A stretch of DNA of 64,000 bases from Sabellastarte sp. h YS-2021. Lineage: Eukaryota; Annelida; Polychaeta; Sabellida; Sabellidae. This document shows, piece after piece, positions 11,001-26,000 of the stretch (the first letter of the stretch is position 1; the number at the start of each line of letters is the position of its first letter). Made by a program: the position numbers and the translations under genes. Under the pieces are notes generated by a model. It saw nothing but the letters and a program-made list of their open reading frames with translations. It was not told where the DNA came from and did not search any database. Location of the stretch: the NCBI GenBank assembly GCA_964017235.1, contig OZ024934.1, forward strand, positions 88,564,706 through 88,628,705, read 5' to 3'.

Positions 11001-14000
11001 ACCATCTTCCTTGGGAAGATATAAACAGAGTAGATTGATGTGCTGAAGTTCATATAATAATGGGTAATTATGTTTTAAAAAATTCCCGATCAAAACCTGT
11101 GGCGTGAGTGATGACCTGTCTGGGGATATGTTGGCGCCGAGTTGGCCCAATCTAGTTTATATATTTGCTTATAAATTACAGCTTATTAGTCAGTGTTAAA
11201 TGAAAAAGCAAAAGTGACAATAATATTAAGTCAGATGTTTATGTAAAGTAAAAGACTGGTAGGAATTGTCTTTACCTTTTCGGCACAAGTTGTTCTGTCA
11301 AAAACAAGTTTTTACGGCATATAGAGAGGACTTCATTTTCACATCAGGAGTCACTTTACAACTGCTGTGCATTCCTCTATCCCTCTAGCTACTTTTGAAA
11401 GCTTGAGTTTTGCAGATGTTTATAATTTTTTTTTATATATATTGATCAGATTCATCCCTGAGCTGGTGACATTCCTAATCCTCCGTTCACTGGACCAATC
11501 AGACACAGACAGGGAGAACGTAGGCAAGCTTATCACTGCACTCAAAGACGACAGCGTCTTTGACTCGGAGCTCTTCATGGAGGTCAGTGGGCCCCTTGTA
11601 CAATACAGACAAAAAAAGAGAAAAAAAAAATCCACGGCAGCCATCTTGTTAACACCCGTGGCAGCCATCTTGTTTTTCAGAATCAGGAGAAAAAGATTCC
11701 CTGGCAAGTTTTTCCAATGATGAATGTATCCTGCAAATTTGGAAGCTCTAGCTATAATAGTTTGAGATAGAAAGGCTTTGGTAAAAACGTGACGCACGCA
11801 CGGACAGAGGGCATTTTATAATCTCCCGTACCGGGCCTATCGGCCGGCGAGAGATAAAAATATGAGAAGATAGCTTGTGTATGTGATACATCAAAAGTTC
11901 TTTGTTTATGCCTATTTCTTTACATTTTCCAAAAAAAAAATCTAGTTCAGAACTAGGAGACTCCTATTTCTGCTGATTTTCATATAATGTAGACAGAGTT
12001 GCTTCTAGGATGCGTTTTCCGCGGGATCGCGCATTAATTCGCCTAAAAACGCGGATTTTCTTGGAGTCTGCGGTAACCAAATTATATGAGAACGCGTAAT
12101 ACACAAGGTGATGCGGGAAATATATGAAGCGAAAAGACGAGAGATCTAGAAAATCGAAACACTGCACGGATCTCGAGTTTGTCGAGGTTTTGATTTTTCC
12201 GTCGAAACGTTCTTCGAATAATGCCTGTAGACGATTGTGCTTTCGTGATTGTTTACAAACTCAAATATATTAGGAGGTACAGACAGTATTTGGACATATT
12301 ATACCCAAAAATATAAAATTAAGCTGAAAGTGGATGATTATATAAAAAATGGCTGCAAGAAAAACGAAACTTACAGTAGACTGGATTGTTACCACAACAG
12401 GCCATGGCAGTGAAGCCGGTGCTGACCCTACGGGCGTACGTATCTGTCGGAATTCCCTAGAAAAATATTTTACTGAATCAAAATTCACGGACAACTCATT
12501 AATATTAATGAGGTCACAGATTTTCGTGGTGGTTTTAATTCTTAATATTTTCTGGTTTAAGATCAAATACTAGATGGACAGACAGATGGACTACAGAGCT
12601 CATGTATGCGTAAAAAATATTTGACGATTCCATTGGATTTTTTAGCAATATTTTACTTGAAGAATTTGTGGACTACTCATTAATATTCATTAGGTCATGG
12701 TATTCTATGGGGTTTTCCAACATATTTGTATGAATTGATGGTGTAATGACTGAATTTGTGATGCCATGACTTCAGATGAAAACTTAAAACCATAATGCCG
12801 TGACAGGAGCCACTTTGATGTAAATAACCATTTTCAGTATTTTTTTAAATTCTACACTACACTCATTTTTGGTGGGACCTATAAATAGAGACTTTACGAA
12901 AAGCCTGGAAATGAGATTCTAATACTCACCACCAACCTCAAAATGAGGACATCATAGTTGTATTAGTGAAATAATTAATTTTCTAATCAAACATACATAA
13001 ATTAGAAAATTTTCACCCCCTTCAGGATTACCCTACAACACCTGGAGCCTGCAACCAGGCCCCAAAACCAGGTTCTGAGCAGGCTCCAAACCGGCTCTGA
13101 ACCGGGGGCTCCCCCTGTAAAGCCCAATAGTACCTTAGGGACCACAGACCTGAATATCTCAAAGCCTCTGATGAGACTGACAAAATATTAGCAGTCGAAA
13201 TACAATTTACACACAGTTAAATTATATCAGGCAGATAAACTATCTTATTATCCACCCTCAGTCTACGCATAAGCAGGAAGCAGATTTTTTCCTCCTTTTT
13301 TTTAAATTCTATCACTAGCCTTGAAGTTTATTTTTATTGGGCAAGACAATAAAAATTGACCACAAATTAATAGAAGTCGATCCACCGTTAAAAATGTCTA
13401 AATAAACTGTAAATGTAATTAAGCGTCCCGCAAGGGACGCTTGTTTGTGTATGGGAGAGCTTCTGGCTCCGCCGGCTCTGCCGGCTCCGCATTTTGTTTT
13501 CCTTATAACTCTGTAACCGTTAGGCGGATTCTTTTCAAATTTGGCAGGTTTAGGCAGTAGCCTTGGGGAATTTTTTTGAATATGCTGCAGTGACATTTCA
13601 ACCAATCAGAGAGGTCACATGACCAAAAATGTCTTTTTTCGATGGGGAAGCTTGTCCGGATGATAACTTGAAAGGAATTTTATCAATTCACCTGAAACTT
13701 GGCAAATACATTCATTCTATTAAAATCTGGAAATCATTAGATTTTGGCATTGATTGGTCAAGAAATGGCCGAGTAATTAATGATTAATTAATCATTACGA
13801 ATTTTCCAAATAAGGAAAACACAAAAATGCTTATATCTCGAAAACCGTGCTAGATAGAGCGATTTCGACGAAATTTTTGACCCGCAGGGTATCTCTGCGA
13901 AGTAGTTTTCCCAATTTTCAAAAAATTTTTGTCTCGCCCAAAATGGCGGCCATTTTGAATTTTCGAAATTTTCGCAAAAATTGCAAAACACAAAAATGCT

Positions 14001-17000
14001 TATATCTCAAAAACCGTGCTAGATAGAGCAATTTCGACAAAATTTTTGACCCGCAGGATTTCTCTGCGGAGTACTTTCCCAATTTTCAAAAAAAATTTTG
14101 TCTGGCCAAAAATGGCGGCCATTTTGAATTTTCGAAATTTTCGCAAAAATTGCAAAACACAAAAATGCTTATATCTCGAAAACCGTGCTAGATAGAGCGA
14201 TTTCGACAAAATTTTTGAATCGCAGGGTATCTCTGCAGAGTAGTTATCCCAATTTTGAAAAAATTTTTGTCTCGCCAAAAATGGCGGCCATTTTGAATTT
14301 TCGAATTTTTCGCAAAAATTGCAAAACATAAAAATGCTTATATCTCGAAAACCCTGCTAGATAGAGCGATTTCGACGAAATTTTTGACCCACAGGGTATA
14401 TCTGCAGAGTAGCCATGCCAATTTTCAAACAAAAAATTTCTCGCAAAAAATGGCGGCCATTTTGAATTTTCGAATTTTTCGCAAAATTGCAAAACACAAA
14501 AATGCTTATATCTCGAAAACCGTGCTAGATAGAGCGATTTCGACGAAATTTTTGACCCACTGGGTATCTCTGCAGAGTAGCCATGCCAATTTTCAAAAAA
14601 ATTTTATCTTGCCAAAAATGGCGGCCATTTTGAATTTTCGAATTTTTGCGCAAAAATTGCAAAACACGAAAATGCTAATATTTCGAAAACCGTGCTACAT
14701 AGAGCGATTTCGACGAAATTTTTTTATCTTCAGGGTATCTCTGCAGAGCAGCTATCCCAAAGAGCTTTCACTTGGTGAAGTTTCAGACCCATAGCTAATT
14801 GCTCACCTACTCAAAAAGAGTAAATGCGAATTACCTCTAAAAGTATTGCAGATGGCCAATTTTTCTCAAATAACTCATTCACCTACTTTTGGAAGAGCTT
14901 TCACATGGTGAAGTTTCAGACCCATAGCTAATTACTCACCTACTCAAAATGAGTAAATGCGAATTATCTCTAAAAGTATTGCAGATAGCCAATTTTTCTC
15001 AAATAACTCATTCACCTACTTTTGGGAGAGCTTTCACATGGTGAAGTTTCAGACCCATAGCTAATTATTTACCTACTCAAAATGAGTAAATGCTAATTAT
15101 CTGTAAAAGTATTGCGGATACCCAATTTTTATCAAATAACTCATTCATCTACTTGTGGGAGAGCTTTCACATGGTGAAGTTTCAGACCCATAGCTAATTA
15201 CTCACCTACTCAAAATGAGTAAATGCGAATTATCTCTAAAAGTATTGCAGATAGCCAATTTTTCTCAAATAACTCATTCACCTACTTTTGGGAGAGCTTT
15301 CACTTGGTGAAGTTTCAGACCCATAGCTAATTACTCACCTACTCAAAATGAGTAAATGCGAATTATCTCTAAAAGTATTGCAGATAGCCAATTTTTCTCA
15401 AATAACTCATTCACCTACTTTTGGGAGAGCTTTCACTTGGTGAAGTTTCAGACCCATAGCTAATTACTCACCTACTCAAAATGAGTAAATGCGAATTATC
15501 TCTAAAAGTATTGCAGATAGCCAGTTTTTTTTCAAATTAATCATTCACCTACTTTTGGGAGAGCTTTCACTTGGTGAAGTTTCAGACCCATAGCTAATTA
15601 CTCACCTACTCAAAATGAGTAAATGCTAATTATCTCTAAAAGTATTGCAGATAGCCAATTTTTCTCAAATAACTCATTCACCTACTTTTGGGAGAGCTTT
15701 CACTTGGTGAAGTTTCAGACCCATAGCTAATTACTCACCTACTCAAAATGAGTAAATGCGAATTATCTCTAAAAGTATTGCAGATAGCCAATTTTTCTCA
15801 AATTAATCATTCACCTACTTTTAGGAGAGCTTTCACTTGGTGAAGTTTCAGACCCATGGCTAATTACTCGTCTACTCAAAATGAGTAAATGCGAATTATC
15901 TCTAAAAGTATTGTAGATAGCCAATTTTTCTCAAATAACTCATTCACCTACTTTTGGGAGAGCTTTCACTTGGTGAAGTTTCAGACCCATAGCTAATTAC
16001 TCACCTACTCAAAATGAGTAAATGCGAATTATCTCTAAAAGTATTGCAGATAGCCAATTTTTGTCAAATTAATCATTCACCTACTTTTGGGAGAGCTTTC
16101 ACTTGGTGAAGTTTCAGACCCATAGCTAATTACTCACCTACTCAAAATGAGTAAATGCGAATTATCTCTAAAAGTATTGCAGATAGCCAATTTTTCTCAA
16201 ATTAATCATTCACCTACTTTTGGGAGAGCTTTCACATGGTGAAGTTTCAGACCCATAGCTAATTACTCACCTACTCAAAATGAGTAAATGCGAATTATCT
16301 CTAAAAGTATTGCAGATAGCCAATTTTTCTCAAATAACTCATTCACCTACTTTTGGGAGAGCTTTCACTTGGTGAAGTTTCAGACCCATAGCTAATTACT
16401 CACCTACTCAAAATGAGTAAATGCTAATTATCTCTAAAAGTATTGCAGATAGCCAATTTTTCTCAAATAACTCATTCACCTACTTTTGGGAGAGCTTTCA
16501 CTTGGTGAAGTTTCAGACCCATAGCTAATTACTCACCTACTCAAAATGAGTAAATGCGAATTATCTCTAAAAGTATTGCAGATAGCCAGTTTTTTTTCAA
16601 ATTAATCATTCACCTACTTTTGGGAGAGCTTTCACTTGGTGAAGTTTCAGACCCATAGCTAATTACTCACCTACTCAAAATGAGTAAATGCTAATTATCT
16701 CTAAAAGTATTGCAGATAGCCAATTTTTCTCAAATAACTCATTCACCTACTTTTGGGAGAGCTTTCACTTGGTGAAGTTTCAGACCCATAGCTAATTACT
16801 CACCTACTCAAAATGAGTAAATGCGAATTATCTCTAAAAGTATTGCAGATAGCCAATTTTTCTCAAATTAATCATTCACCTACTTTTGGGAGAGCTTTCA
16901 CTTGGTGAAGTTTCAGACCCATAGCTAATTACTCGTCTACTCAAAATGAGTAAATGCGAATTATCTCTAAAAGTACTGCAGATAGCCAATTTTTCTCAAA

Positions 17001-20000
17001 TAACTCATTCACCTACTTTTGGGAGAGCTTTCACTTGGTGAAGTTTCAGACCCATAGCTAATTACTCACCTACTCAAAATGAGTAAATGCGAATTATCTC
17101 TAAAAGTATTGCAGATAGCCAATTTTTCTCAAATAACTCATTCACCTACTTTTGGGAGAGCTTTCACTTGGTGAAGTTTCAGACCCGTAGCTAATTACTC
17201 ACCTACTCAAAATGAGTAAATGCGAATTATCTCTAAAAGTATTGCAGATAGCCAATTTTTCTCAAATTAATCATTCACCTACTTTTGGGAGAGCTTTCAC
17301 TTGGTGAAGTTTCAGACCCATAGCTAATTACTCACCTACTCAAAATGAGTAAATGCGAATTATCTCTAAAAGTATTGCAGATAGCCAATTTTTCTCAAAT
17401 AACTCATTCACCTACTTTTGGGAGAGCTTTCACTTGGTGAAGTTTCAGACCCATAGCAAATTACTCACCTACTCAAAATGAGTAAATGCGAATTATCTCT
17501 AAAAGTATTGCAGATAGCCAATTTTTCTCAAATAACTCATTCACCTACTTTTGGGAGAGCTTTCACTCTGTGAAGTTTCAGACCCATAGCTATTTATTCA
17601 CCTACTCAAAATGAGTAAATGCTAATTATCTGTGAAAGTATTGTGGATACCCAATTTTTATCAAATACTCATTCATCTACTTGTGGGAGAGCTTTCACAT
17701 GGTGAAGTTTCAGACCCATAGCTAATTACTCACCTACTCAAAATGAGTAAATGCGAATTATCTCTAAAAGTATTGCAGATAGCCAATTTTTCTCAAATAA
17801 CTCATTCACCTACTTTTGGGAGAGCTTTCACTTGGTGAAGTTTCAGACCCATAGATAATTATTCACCTACTCAAAATGAGTAAATGTGAATTATCTCTTA
17901 ATAGTATTGCAGATAGCCAATTTTTCTCAAATAACTCATTCACCTACCTTTGGAAGACCTTTCACACACGAAAATGAAAAATTGTGAATATCTCGGAAAA
18001 GCTATTTCTTCTGCTTTAATGCTCGGCGGGAGATACACACCACGGCATTGGTCTTGACAAAAATTTTTGTCTCCCCAAAAATGGTGGCCATTTTGAATTT
18101 TCAAAGTTTTTGCAAAACACAAAAATGCTTATATCTCGAAAACCGTGCTATATGGAGTGAACTCAACAAAATTTTGGACCTGCTGGGTATCTCTGCAGAG
18201 TAGCCATGCCAATTTTCAAAATATTTTTGTCTCGCCAAATATAGCGGACATTTTTAATTTTTTTATTTTTTGCAAAACACAAAAATGCTTATATCTTGAA
18301 AACCGTGCTAGATAGAGCAGACTGCGCTGACTTTGGTTGCCACAACAGTATAAGGCTAGAAACGAAGCATTTTCTTAATACTTTAGCACTCACCTTTATA
18401 TCCTTTTCGGGACGCTTTGTTTTTGCTATGCAAAAACATTATCTTTTTTTTTTGCGAGCGATCCTCTAGTTTTTATTAGTTTAAACTTATCATAAAGTCG
18501 TCCCCCAGAATTTTTAGCCCCTCCCCCACATTTTGTGTAGTGGTGGGGGATCGCCCCCACTTTTTGAAATTCCTAGAATCAACACTGTGTAGATAATCTT
18601 AATATCTTCTCGGGCTTTTAAGTACTACTCAGATGTTCTGGTTAAGTATTGTGTACTATCACCGTAACACCTTGTAACCATGGATTTGTTCCTATTTCCA
18701 GGGTTTCTCATGTGTCCTTGACCAGATGAAGTCTCTAGAAGCTGATGTCCCACTTGTAAAGTCCTACGTATCTAAGTTTGCGGCATATGCAGTATGTGGC
18801 GAGGTGGCAAGTCTGTCGGAGCTAGCATCATCACTGGAGAATGGGCGCCACTACCCACTGTTCCTCCTGTGTCTGCAGCAGATACACAAAGTGCAGGGAA
18901 AAGAGTGGTTGGTGGGAGTCTTCAATGAGAGCAGACTAGACCTTCAGAAGATGCTGCCAGGTAAGAGCCACATTGGTGGTAGAGCCGTCAAAACATCAAA
19001 AAATTTTAGTTTGATGTTAGTATATCTACAAACCGGCAAACTTTGCAATCTAGCTTGATCATCAAAGTAACACATTCAAAACCAGTAAAATACAAAATCT
19101 ACCAAAAAATCCTGTCACTTTTAGCCCACAGCTGGCTGTCGGGGTATTGTTTTCACCGATGTCAGGATGGGCGGGCGGCTGGAACAAGTTTGTCCGGGTT
19201 ATATCTCAGTAACCGTAAAGTGTAGGAAGTTGATACTTGGTAGGGACATTAGATAGGGGTTGTAGGTGTGCAACATTATGGTGTGACCTTGATTTGACCT
19301 TGCCAGAGTGACCTTGACCTAGAAAATCTTGTCTGGGCTATATCTCGGCAACTGTAAGGTTTAGGAAGTTGATACGTGGAAGGAACATTGGTTAAGGAGT
19401 GTAGGTGTGCAACGTCGTGGTGTGACCTTAATTTGATCTTTGACCTTGCCGTAGTGACCTTGACCTATAAAATCTTGGCTGGGCTATATCTCGGCCATCG
19501 TAAGGTATGGGAAGTTGATACTTGGTACTGACATTGGTTTCGGGGGTGTAGGTGTGCAACGTCATGGTGTGACCTTGATTTGACCTTGCCGTAGTGACCT
19601 TGACCTATAAAATCTTGTCCGGGCTATATCTCAGCAACCGTAAGGTGTAGGAAATTGATACTTGGTAGGGACATTGGTTAGGGGTGTAGGCGTGCAATGT
19701 TATGGTGTGAACTTGATTTGACCTTGCCAGAGTGACCTTGACCTAGAAAATCTTGTCCGGGCGGTATTTCGGCAACCATACGGTGTAGGACGTTGATACT
19801 TGGTAGGGACATTGGTTATTGTGTGTAGGTGTGGAACATCATGGTGTGACCTTGATTTGACCTTTAACCTTGACCATGAGTTTTAAAATCTTGCCTGGGT
19901 TATTTCTTTGATTCCATAAGGTGTAGAAAGTTGACACTTGATAGGGACATTAGGGGGTGCAAGTGTGCATCATGGTTTGACCTGTTTGCTCTGCCAAAGT

Positions 20001-23000
20001 GTGTGCACCTGCCATAATTAAGACATCTTTCTCTTATGACAAAGATATATGGATTGCTGCAACTGATTGTTATATGCACTTTTACATAATTGTGCTATTT
20101 CCATTGACAGATACTCTCCAATTAATAAATTTTACAGCTTTATATTTTTTAGTTTGCTGATTAATGCTGTCACCTTGCTATTGAATTGCCTTGTTTTAGT
20201 ACTTTATGTACATTTTCGTTCTCTTAGATGTTAATTTCTCTACTTAAACATTATTTGGAGCTTTTTATAACTGACCCTGCTCTGAAAGTATCCAGACCTT
20301 TTGCTGTTTCACCACTTCTATATCTCGTGGTGTTTAAAACGTTTTCCCCAGGCTGTGGGGTACGGGCATCTCTGATGCTATTTTGTTATACTAAAATACA
20401 GTACACAAAATACATGTGTCCATAGATCTATTGGAAAAATTTCACCATTTTATCGACAAACTGCAAGTTTTATAGATGGCCAAAAACAGTATCCTTTGTA
20501 CCATGTTGGTCATTTCTACAGGTTTTGCCTAATCCAGATTTCTGACTTTGGTTCAAACTTTAATTTGGGGTGGTCAATGAGGGGACTATCGAACTTTCGC
20601 AAACATTGTTGTACCACTAATTCGTAGTGGTTATACTTTGAACCCATGGTGCTTGCCGTGTAGAAAATGCTACCAGGTAACATGGCAATTAGCTACCTCC
20701 TCGACTCAATCCACACTCTGGGATATGAATGAGATTTGTTAAGATTTTGTGCCCAACCACTCTGGGATATGAATGAGATTTGTTAAGATTTTGTGCCCAA
20801 ATTTAATTTGTTAGTTGAATGCAGTAAATTTCTAGTATGTTGATGCCTGGATATTTTAAGTATACGTGTTGAATCAACTAGAATGCACTACTTTGCTTTG
20901 TCCCCTTAAAAGTGTTATGTTACGCCTGAGTGAGTGTTTTGTATGTAACATTTAATGTAATATGTAAAAAGTAATCCAATGTTGTTGTTAATCCATATTA
21001 TTTTCTCAAATTCTTCAGAATGTGACCAGAGCAAGGAGCGTATGCTTGAGATCCTGGAGGACCGGGGTTTGAGCTTCATGTTCCCATTGTTACACGTACA
21101 GTCAGACCTGTGGAAACAGATCAACCAGAACCCCAACCCCACTGCCATCTACAAGTGGATCAAAGAGAACTGCAGTGCTACACTCTACACTGATCCCAAA
21201 TTTATCAGCATAGTGTTCACCAAGTGAGTCCACTGAAGCACCTCACAAGATGACCAGTACAATAGATTGGAGGGGGGTGGGGGTGGGGTGGAAATTGACT
21301 TTATTCTTGGTAGTTTGAACAGAAATGTGTTTTTAAATAGAAATTAATGTTTTAAATCACCAAATTTCAGTGTGGGTTTGTCGGTAGGATTTATGACTGC
21401 CAGTTATTTGAAACATTTTAGAATAATGGAGGTTTGATACTGGAAAAGAAGAATTGCCCAAGACTTTTCAGTTAGAAATCGTCTTACTTTATGCATAGCA
21501 ATAGTAACTGCAGATATTTAGGTTTGTATCATCCATTTAAAGGAACATAAAAATTCATACTTTGGACTTCGATTATAACTATTTTATAAGGAGGTGTATC
21601 CTAAATACAAGGCCTATTATTTTTCAGCGTCGTCAAGTACATAGTCACACAGACAACTCTCGGTCCAGATGTTAACCTAGACGTTGAGCCTGAAAAATCA
21701 CTCATTAAGAAAGAAAAGGAACTCGCATCTAAACTGAAGGTAACTGCTCACTTTGCACCTGGGACATGGTCCCACTTGGCATATCACTATATAAGTGATG
21801 CCATTTCACCAAAACTATGTTAAAATGATTTAGGCTGTAAATGGTAAAATGGGTTCACTTGTTGTTGGTTCCATTAAAACCCACATCCTGTCAGACTTAC
21901 AAAACCAGTTTGTCACTTTTAGTATTCAAATACATATTGGCAAAATTATTTTAGGTGATGTTGGCAAAATTATTCTGGTAATAAAAGGCCAAATGTCATG
22001 TTGTTTAAACCTTAATTGGTTCTATCTTAGGCAAAGTTATTACATGGATTCTCCAAATTGAAGATACATTTGCCATTTATTGTTTCTCGAGACATTTTTT
22101 TTCATTTTTTTATGAAAACATTTCAAACCAGATATTGTTGGAAACCCAACAACCAGTTTTGGAAAATTAAAAGTAACTGAATGTACAGCTTCATTGGTAA
22201 AGTCCTTAATATGTCTTTTTAAGTTATGTGGAAATATTGCTCATTATTAAAAAAGAAGGAAAAAGCAATATTCCAACATGAAAGTCTGAGTACTATTTTT
22301 CTGTATTTAGTTATTCTTCTCAGAAAAGTTATACTAAGGTAAATGTTTGATGTACTTTCCTGGACCAATTCAGGTAGAAGTGAACCATCAGATTGCTGTA
22401 TGAATAGATTAATGAATTACTGGCTATCTTGACTTCGCTAATATATTTACAGAGATATTTATAGGTAACTATACATGAAGACATATTGCATCAAAAACAG
22501 TTCGACAATATGCCTTATAAAGGTTGTTAAATGAAATTATGTTTGACAGGGGGTGCTGGCCGCCTATGTCCATGACAGCATTTCACTACAACTGGTTGCC
22601 ATCTATGCCATACAGGTCTTTTGTCATGCACACAGCTTCCCGAAAGGTAAGAGGGCATTCCAAAGAATATGGAGACTGAACATAAAAAATTTCTTCTTGA
22701 TGAAATAGTATGTAAAAAAAAATGGGAAGAGTGAAACAGTAAATCAAATATCATCCCACTTGTAAACGTAATTTGCATGAAATTTTTACAAGTAATAGCT
22801 GCATTTTATTCCTGATGGTGTATAATTTTTGTCACAGGTTTTAAGTTATGGGGACATTTATTGTGCTACAATAGCTTACCGTGTTGGACTACATGCTATC
22901 TTGGGAGGCCGCTTGCCTCTCGGCCAACTCAGAAAAAAATAAGCATAATAATAACAGAGGTCCATTCAGTGGAAACACCTGTCATCTCGAGGTGACATAG

Positions 23001-26000
23001 TGACATTTAATACTTCCTCCTGCTAGTTTGCTGCCATATTGGATAAAACTTTTTTTTTTTTTTTTTGCAAGGAAAGAAATTATTTTATATAGATCTACAT
23101 ATTTGTGTATACTGAATCAATATCAGGTTGTTCATAAAACAACATAGAATCCATAATTTGTGAGAAATCACAGAAACAATAAGTATTTTAACATATTTTA
23201 CAACTTAAACTCAATCCTGGGTTCACAACGAAATGAAACCCTGGTAAACCCTCCTCACTGACGTCATTATCATCTGGAAAGCATGTGATTGCCAAATAAT
23301 GGCAAATGTGTAGAGTAAGACCTTGGTATTGCCAAACAATAAAAGCCATCCCATTTTAACTCCAGCCCATCCACCATCCGGGCCGTGGCGGCGGCCATAA
23401 AGCCTGTGGGTGTTCCACAGCCTAAACCCCTGCACAGATTTTCACCAAATTGTCCGGGTAGGTTTACCCCAATAGAATCTAGTGCTGATCCGGTTTTGGG
23501 GTATCCAGAAACAATGGTTTCCATGGCAAAACTTGAAAGATTTTTGGATCTTAAAGTTTGTGGGTATTCCACAGCCTAAACCAATGCACTGATTTTCACC
23601 AAATTTTCAGGATTAAATATGTTTACCTTAGTAGGAGGATCAAGAGCTGATAAGGTTTTGGGGGGTATTTGACAACAACTGTTGCCATGCAATATTAATG
23701 CACACATGCAAATGCAAGGCAATTGGCAAACATAGGGTATCTTCTAACAGTTGCCTTCACTTCCATCCAATGGGAATCACTAGGACCTGGAAGAAACCTC
23801 TCTTGTATAAAAAATACCAGAAACAATAAAATACTTTATACTTGAAGCCGAGTTTCACAGCTGAAAAAAGTCACAAATTCCTCAAGGTGAAGAACCTGGC
23901 TAACACTGGGCTAGCACTGTACTCGAGCCTCGACCTTGTTTCTCGAGTTCTTGATCATTGTTCTTGTGGCAACCCCTCTAACCAATGACTGCCAAACCTC
24001 AAATGGTCCACTTGTAGGTCGCCTCAGTTTTTCAGGAGAGGATGGCCAGAAAAAACTACTCGAATGTGTTGAACATTTTCATAAATGGTTATGTTCTTCC
24101 ATTCATCACCGAACCAGTTCTAGCCCAACAACCTCTGATCCTCTCGGGCTACAAAAGCCACCACAACAATCTAGCTTTGGTCTCTTGTATCCACTCTCTG
24201 TCAAAAAAGTAAGGTCTCTTGGGTTTTACAGTCACCTGTTTCTAGTTCCAAAGCCTCGTCAAAAATGGAGGACTTAAGCAGGCTAAACACCTTCTTAAAG
24301 GTGGAGAAATTCAAACGCCAGAGTCCACAAGGGCCACCTCAATAGATCTCCCAGACGCCTACCTTCAAATCCCCATTCACCCATGCTCCAGAAACTTTCT
24401 AAGGTGCACTCACATATCCGAAATTGACTCGGCTCCAAGCAACAGAATGGTCCCTGCACCTCGGGTGATCAAACAGATTTGTCAAAGTGGTTAACTCCTC
24501 ATAAACCTATCTGCCACTCTTCTGAACCACAAGGTTCCACTGTCTGTATCCCCAGTTCTAGACCAAGCAAGCATGGAAGCTCTGAACTTTAACTGGTCGG
24601 GTCTCGTAGCATGTACTTACCCTCCCACGGCTCTCCTTCAGAGTTATCCAGAAAATCCATCAGTACAAGTGTCTCACAATCCCTATAGCCCCAGACTGGC
24701 CACGGATGACCTGGTTTTGTGACCTGGTGCAACTCTCAATCAAAATCCCACTCCAATTACCAGTGTCACTGACACTTATCAAGCAGTCTCACAACCAAGT
24801 GTTTCTAACAACAACCCACAATACCTCAACCTTCATGCTGGCTTCTAGAATGAACAACTCCCAAAAATAAGGCTTCCCTGTGGAAATGGCAGAGAGAATT
24901 CCTGAACCTAAATTGTCATCTTCAAGGACTGTCTATAAATCGTAGTGACCATTTTGAAAAGTGATGTAGAGAGAATTCTGTGAAACAAGTCTCTAACTTT
25001 TTATGCACCTATTTTAGGATCTAAATAGATGCCCCTCAACCATTGATGGTAAAAGAACTGCTGTTGTTGACTCTTTAGGCCCAGTAGGGTCCCATATCTC
25101 TCAAAGCTCCGAGTTCAACAGCTTTCATAAGGATAGACACAAGAGTCCAGAAATCTGTTCCAAGTGGAACCTCTTCGTTGTATTAAATGCACTAAAGCAC
25201 CCTTTGAGCCTGTGAATGACACAGACCTCAAACATCTGACCTAAAATCTATCCTCTTGCTAGTTCTGCCTCCTGCAAGTGCCTCAGTGAAATTCACACCT
25301 GGGCCGCAAACAAAGTGTCCAATATAGGCCACTGGGAAAAAGGTTATCTTATTCCCCTTTTCAGATTTCATAGCCAAAAAACCAACTAGCAAGAGAAGGT
25401 TCCCAAAGTGTGTCACCAGTATATAGTAGATAGACAATTCAAAGAGGACAGGGCCCCTTGCCCAGTAAGGTCCCTAAGATACAACCTGGATCGCACTCGG
25501 GATCTGGTGATAAACCCTTACTTTTCATATCGTTTAGGAAGGGTCATTCCTCGGATATCAGACCAGCTACCCTGTCTTCATGGTTGAAACAAACTATCCC
25601 CATGTGTTACAAACAAGAGGAACAACAAGCCAGTCCAGGTCAAAGCACACGACATCAGAGCTGTCGCGACTTCTAAAGCCTTTTATGTAATATCTTCACA
25701 ATTTTTTTATTGTTTTATCTACTTAACATGGTCCAATAATGACAACTATGTGTACCTGGTCCGGTGGTTGATTCGGCATGTAGTCCCACATGGAAAGCTT
25801 ATAAGTATATTAAAGTTACATTTACCTATTTAAAATTTTCAGTTTTATTACGCTACAATAGCTTACCATGTGGGACTTAATGCTGTTCTCGGGTTGCCAC
25901 ACCCGGGGCCAACGTCTTAGAAAAAAAGATCGTTCTTGTTAGCCACCGGATATACTGGTAGTTGTCGTCACGTGATAACTTCTGACCAATCGCCCTACTT

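Larger units (their letters stand above)
13421..18437 (+). mobile_element. Hairpin-headed composite repeat element, family C
   Basis: The 5' hairpin AAGCGTCCC-GCAA-GGGACGCTT is at 13421-13442. Its first ten bases return inverted as CGGGACGCTT at 18408-18417, directly followed by a perfect 3' hairpin GTTTTTGC-TAT-GCAAAAAC at 18419-18437. Between them are a ~169-base tandem array (about 13800-14755), a 133-base satellite array (about 14762-17950) and a resumed 169-base array (17965-18325). This is the same plan as families A, B and D. No transposition protein is present. It fills most of the 7.1-kb intron between MA3 exons. Confidence 0.65.

Noticed and set aside
12270-12573. Overlapping ORFs on both strands (74 and 98 codons)
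   Set aside because: They are intronic, with no domain, no splice support and an AT-rich end.
14762-17950. CRISPR-like array of regular repeats
   Set aside because: The 133-base units are contiguous with no unique spacers. This is a satellite in an animal intron.
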